DNA of 64,000 nt from Henckelia pumila (lineage: Eukaryota; Streptophyta; Magnoliopsida; Lamiales; Gesneriaceae), in contig NC_133123.1 of the NCBI RefSeq assembly GCF_033568475.1, forward strand, positions 6,687,001-6,751,000, in the 5' to 3' direction. Positions 59,332 through 64,000 of this stretch are shown piece after piece (within the stretch, counting starts at the first letter, position 1; every line of letters starts with the position of its first letter). The position numbers and the translations under genes are program-made. Under the pieces are notes generated by a model. That model worked only from the letters and a program-made list of their open reading frames with translations, was not told the origin of the DNA and searched no databases.

Positions 59332-60607
59332 TGTTGGGATCGGTTCAGAGGGTAGAGGGGGGGTGAATACACTCTGAAACTTATTTTCTTTCTTTTCAAA
59401 ATGATCAAGTGAAGTTTAGTTCACTTAATCTGTTTTCTCAACTTCTAAAACGGTTTGAACAACTTAAATAGTGCGGAAATAGTTCAGAGATTTTAGTGAT
59501 GCAAAGGCAAGTTATAACACGATGTATGAGCAATATATAAGATAAATATGCAGTAATGACTAAGGCACGATTTATGGAAGTTCGAGGGCTTAATCCTTCT
59601 ACGTCTCCCCTTCTTCCACTTAGGAAGGAATTCACTAGAAGACTTTGGTTATTACAACGTCTTGCAATACACCCACTTCAGACTTAGGACTTATCCAATG
59701 CCTAATCCGAAACTCCTAGATTTACACAGATAAGATTCTCAGTTCTTATCAGACTGGTGGAAGCTTTCAGAGTAGCTTCAAGTCTCTTCAATAATGAATA
59801 CAGTCCGGTTGAGCTTCTCAAACTGCAGAGCGGTCGAGAGGCTTGGAAACCCTAGGATGATCCTTGAAGATCAGATATGTAAACTGTAGGCGAGGGTTTA
59901 TTTGAGCAGCAAGTGAATGATCTTGTAAGTGTGCTCAAGTATTGCTTCAGTATATCAGATGAGGACTTCTGATAGTATTCAAGTGATTGAGTTGATTGAG
60001 ATTTTTCGTGTTGCTTGTCTTCTTGTCACTTCTTGAGCAATATTTCCTTTATATAGGTCAATCATCAACGTCTTTATTTTGAACGTTCTGATGCTGCATT
60101 GAATGCACATTTAATGCTTCATAAATGCATTGATGATTCTGCATGAAGATCGTACACTTCTTTAAATGCAGACAACTTCCAGGGTCCAAAACTGGTATAA
60201 ACGGTCGAATGCTTTATCTGTAGCCATTCTGCGTTTTTGCCATTTTAGTGCAACCTGTTGTCTCGATGCAAGAGTCAACAGATCTTTTGATACGCCGGTT
60301 CTGCTTTTGATAAAAGATCTTGCAATGAACGTCTTGTCTCAAGTATTTGTCTTGAGATATCTTGATAGGCAGTTGGCATTCTACCGGTAGATAGATTTAT
60401 CCTCTGCTGGTTTTAATAACCAGTCGATAGGCTTATGACTGCAACCGGTCGAGAGACAAAGGCGGTTGACAAGCTTCCGGTAGATAACTTGAAGGGTTTA
60501 GACGGTTGCGGTAGGAGTTGTAGTAGATTTCTGAAATACAAAAGATTGGCAGCACATTCCTATACAATGAGTTGTTGTTTGTTATCACCAAAATGTCGGA
60601 TTCAACA
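59332..60607 (-). mobile_element. 3' LTR of a SIRE-like copia
   Basis: 1276 bp. On the minus strand it begins TGTTGAATCCGACATTTTGG and ends CCGATCCCAACA. It is preceded by the purine tract at 60609-60623. It borders the truncated gag of the neighbouring copia, so this element inserted into it. Confidence 0.78.
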
Positions 60608-60608
60608 A

Positions 60609-60623
60609 TTTCCCCCTTTTTGG
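60609..60623 (-). other. polypurine tract
   Basis: AAAAAGGGGGAAAT on the minus strand next to the LTR start; primer for plus-strand synthesis in LTR elements. Confidence 0.75.
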
Positions 60624-60783
60624 TGATGACAAAACTTAAGTGCTCCGAAAATAATATGAAAGCATTAAAATGAACTTCATTGAGAGAATGAATTTTATTA
60701 ATTACAATAAGCATTCTTATTACACCTACTGAAGAAAAACAAAATGAGATACAGCTGCGATAAGTAAAGAAGAGACAAGTTGT

Positions 60784-63562
60784 TCATCTTTTGAACCAAC
60801 TGGCTCCTCCTGACCTATCGCCTTCTCTTCTTCTTCTGTCGGCTTCTTCCTTTCTTCTGGATTCTTCTTCACGTCTTCTTGCCTCTGCTGCTCTTCGTTG
60901 CTCTTCTTCCCCCTTTTTGGCATCACCTTGGTTGAGTCGAAGGACGATCTCAGTGAGTTGAGTGCCAAGGCAGGCTTGCATAGTATCAATTTTTGCATCT
61001 AGTTGAGCAATTAGAGTAGCTTGCATAGTGTCCATCCGATCATTCAACTGCCTATGAAGGCGGTTTTCGGATCTGAAAACTTGTTCGGAGACGGTAGAGA
61101 GCGTTTTGATTTGAGTGCGATGATGGGCAGTGATCTCTTTGGACAGATGAGCAAGGTCTCTAGACACGGTCTCAAAATGCCGAATCATCGTCTTGCGTGA
61201 ATTGTCAACCCATGAGGATGTGTTTGTGATGTCTTGTGAAAAGGATCGAACTGTTTGCAGGAGCTCATGAAGCCTATTCATCAATGTATGATCCAGAGCT
61301 GCTGCCATGGCTTCAATATATGAGTCATCAGTCTGAAGCATTTGACTCTGTGTGTCATTCCTTGGTGAAGCCGGGCCAGACTCAAGATGATGTGATGCTG
61401 GTGATCTGGCTGGTGAGCTAGCTGATGTACCTTCCAATAGTGGTACAGTTGGAGATGTAGGGGTCTCGACTGCAGCCAAGATGGTTGGTGGAGTAGCAGG
61501 ATCAGCACTCGGTTCATCCATTAGAAGATCTTCCACAAACTTTTCAGTAGATGGAGATGGTTGAAGTGCTGGGTCATCATCAGTCACTGGCTGTTCTGGA
61601 GGTGCAAGTGATACAATAGTGCTTGGTATCTCTGTTGGGGGCACTACTGCTTCACTGCTGCAAGGAGCCTCTGTCACAGAGGTGACAGGAATTTCTTGTT
61701 CAATCACTTCTAAAAAATCTTGTAGACGACTGGGAGAGGTGTGAGCGGTCGCCGCTGGAGATGAGTGAGCAGTCACAGCTGCTTCCGGTTGAATTACTGC
61801 TTGGACTACGGTTGAGGCGGGGTCGACCGATGAAGATGCTGTCACAATCGATCTTAGAGCGGATGACTGAAACAGGTCAGCAGTGATGAGACTGGTCAAA
61901 ATCCCATCTGAAAGAGTAATAGCAGAGACGTCTTCTTCACCCTGATCTTGGGTAAGAAAAGTCTTCATCATCACCTGTGCTTCCAGTCCATAAGCCTGTA
62001 TACAAGCTGCTGAAGCTGTCGTCTTTACGTTGTTAAGAGCTTGGAAGTGCTGAAGTAGTTGAGTGATTTGACGTAGACTATTCTATAGTCCAGTCAAAAT
62101 CACAAAGTCATCGGCGGCGGTAGGACTCTTGGATTTGAAGTTCTTGACACGCTCAGTAATCAACAGAGATATCAGGCTTCCTCGAAGCTTCAAGTCGATG
62201 AGCTGTCTTCTTCCCAGAGCCTCCACGATGTCTTCAGTGTCAGCAAAAAGAAGTATCTTCTGCTCAATAACGTTCAGAGCTTTCCACTTAGGAAATATTT
62301 GAGCAAGCGTCAGGTGAGTATGGGAATGATGCCATCTGTCAAAGCGCTGTAGGTGACGCTTGACAGTGCGGAGAACGTGAGAGATGATCAAGTTGAGCTC
62401 TACAGTAGCTGCTGGTTGAGCCTTAGGTGAGTAGATCATCACACCTTTCCCTTTGTCCTTGGGATCAGCGAGAGTGACCCTTGGAGTTGATGAGGCACCT
62501 TCCATGATTATCACACCCTTGGTAGGACGTGGAGCAGTAGTAGCAGTAGTGGTAGTAGTCTCGACCGTTGGCAGAATTGGTGTTGGAATGGTAGGAGCAA
62601 GTCCAGAAAGGGACTTTAACTTCTTGTGCTGCCTCTTCTTCTCGCCTGCAGGCGTGGATGGCACAACTGCTTTGGAGACAGAAGGAGATGACTTGCTGAA
62701 GGCTTGAATCAGTGGAAAGTTCTCACATGATTCTTCTTCAGAGTCAGACTCTATGATAAGTTGACGCTTGACAGATTTTTTGGTATGGGCTGGTTTGGCC
62801 GCTACCGGGACTGTTGAAAGCGGTTGAGTGACAGCAACAACACTTGCGGTTGAAGGCAGAGTGTCGACCGCAACCTCTTTCTTGTTCAGAAACTTGAAGA
62901 TTGTAGACTTGTTGAGCCATTTGGTGGGATGCAGAGGCTCAGTCTTGGAGAAGTCTACTCCAAGGACGCTCAAGGTATGGCAAATTTGCAGAGCAAATCC
63001 CTCGAATTGCCCTTTTCCCCTGATCATTTCACATAAAGTAGTGAACAATATGTCTGACCAGTTGATGTTGATTTTGGAGGCGATACAAGCCATGTATTGG
63101 AATTTCTCCATCGTCACCTTGTCGTACGATCCAGCCTTGGCAAGAAGATTCTTGGCCACGATGTTGGTCAATAGCCGGAATGGAGCTTTAAGAGATGTCT
63201 TCTGAGCCGGCAGTTTGATCGGAGCATCAGTGGTTGAGAATTCCTTCAACCAGTATGAGCAGTTACCATCGGGAAGATCCGCATTTTTTCAAACCCCTGG
63301 AGGGCAGATCAAATGTGCTGGCGAAGAAATTTTGATTGAAGGAGTAGGACTCTGTCCGGATCAAGCATTTGACAGTCCCATGCTCGATTTGAGCGGTTGC
63401 AAAGAACTCCTTCAAGACAGGAAGATCGCAGATGGCGCTGCTTCCCAAAAACTTCTTCAGTCCAGATGCTTCAAGCATGGTGAAGACCTCAGTGATTCCT
63501 GCATTGTTTGCCTTAATAACGGAATCAAAGTTGATTGCAAGGCAAGTCTTCTGGATCGACAT
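60784..63562 (-). pseudogene. extra (env-position) ORF of a SIRE-like copia, frameshift plus one stop
   Basis: About 926 codons between pol and the 3' LTR. The N-terminal globular part (63562-63290) has MLEASGLKKFLGSSAICDLPVL-type sequence, NFFASTFDLP and, after a one-base shift in an A-run near 63287, NADLPDGNCSYWLKEFSTTD. It continues RLLTNIVAKNLLAKAGSYD and KININWSDILFTTLCEMI. A Lys/Ser/Pro/Thr-rich middle follows. TAG at 62083-62085 interrupts an otherwise open frame. Then a Ser/Pro/Thr-rich region, a helical section (LMNRLHELLQTVRSF; ITAHHRTQIKTLSTVSEQVF; LNDRMDTMQATL) and an Arg/Glu-rich coiled coil ending GGASWFKR. No signal peptide or fusion features were seen, so env is a position, not a function. 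I recall similar multi-copy predicted proteins in Lamiales genomes. Function unknown. Confidence 0.7.
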
Positions 63563-63585
63563 GATAGCTGTAGATAAGAACTCGA

Positions 63586-63925
63586 GCAGAGAGTAAGCAA
63601 AAGCTTGATAGTAATACGATAGAACTTTTAATGCAATATGAAAGCTTTAGCAACGGTGAAAGGTTGATATACGAGTGTAAAGAAGTATATATAGGAACCT
63701 ATGGGCCATATGGTGATGTCATGAAAAGTATTTTTTAAATTCAAAAAGTTTTGAAGAGTATAATCACCGCGCCCAATCAATGTCATTTGGTTCAAAGCAC
63801 AAAACTGCTAGTACGGAGCCTGTCAGAGACTAGCTAAAGGCGGATGATATGCCAACATTTATGGCAATGTAACAGCTAAGCTATTAAAGTCATACTAGCA
63901 ATCATTCCCCCTAAAAGCATGCATA
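63586..63925. other. spacer between pol and the extra ORF
   Basis: Noncoding. A minus-strand TATA-like CCTATATATAC lies at about 63687-63697, some 130 bases before the ORF start, which would allow separate transcription. A purine block AGGGGGAATG lies near 63905-63914. Confidence 0.5.
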
Positions 63926-64000
63926 CTAACTTAGATCTACTAAGCCAAGAATATTTCGAAAATATGAAAACTTAGTGTCCGGTAAAGGCTTGGTGAATAT
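63926..64000 (-). pseudogene. C-terminal end of copia pol (RNase H tail), partial
   Basis: On the minus strand this reads IFTKPLPDTKFSYFRNILGL then VDLS and TAG, the standard end of copia polyproteins. The rest of pol is beyond the window edge, so its integrity is unknown. It fixes the order pol, extra ORF, LTR. Confidence 0.85.

Noticed and set aside
63215-63577. 120-codon plus-strand frame
   Set aside because: Antisense to the extra ORF of the SIRE-like copia, no own motif.

Overview
The window is nuclear DNA of a flowering plant. It is AT-rich, has GT-AG introns, and is crowded with LTR retrotransposons, hAT and Harbinger elements and snap-back MITEs. It carries plant-type genes: LRX/PEX leucine-rich repeat, FLYING SAUCER-like E3 ligase, URI prefoldin, early nodulin-like phytocyanin and caffeate/flavonoid-type O-methyltransferase. 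The methyltransferase sequence and the retroelement ORF at the right end hint at Lamiales, but this is inference from recall.

Layout. 1-195: tail of a mitochondrial-carrier-like gene. 864-2066: intronless LRR protein of the LRX family that stops where the extensin domain should begin. 2768-17498: a 14.7 kb inverted-repeat-bounded unit. Its arms are about 2.7 kb and it is flanked by the direct repeat GAACATAT. Each arm carries a copia LTR, primer-binding site and gag fragment plus an AT-rich palindrome. Between the arms lie a broken PIF/Harbinger transposon (transposase and Myb/SANT ORF) and three decaying tandem copies of an unrecognised small membrane-protein gene with snap-back MITEs between them.

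18398-34594 is the best-preserved genic part. A 14-exon FLY/DSC1-type transmembrane RING-H2 ubiquitin ligase gene is on the minus strand (561 codons, all junctions in phase). An 8-exon URI gene is on the plus strand (330 codons, one apparent GC-AG intron). They are divergent; the intergenic region holds a GGCCCA-rich stretch and a 726 bp hAT-type element ending 75 bp before the URI start codon.

36441-41780: a two-exon early nodulin-like arabinogalactan protein and, on the minus strand, a two-exon O-methyltransferase. A second hAT-type element sits inside an older foldback between them. A 244 bp N-terminal methyltransferase fragment lies at 42849-43092.

43112-64000 is nested retrotransposon sediment: a truncated copia; an Angela-like copia with a 1985 bp LTR that interrupts it; snap-back MITEs in TA repeats; a minus-strand copia split in its reverse transcriptase by a 2223 bp Ty3-type solo LTR with target duplication ATATC; and a minus-strand SIRE-like copia with a long extra ORF between pol and the 3' LTR. 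No tRNA, rRNA or CRISPR was seen. Intact host functions in the window are ubiquitin-ligase, prefoldin-like, cell-wall/apoplast and O-methylation genes. They look like ordinary neighbours, not a pathway cluster.
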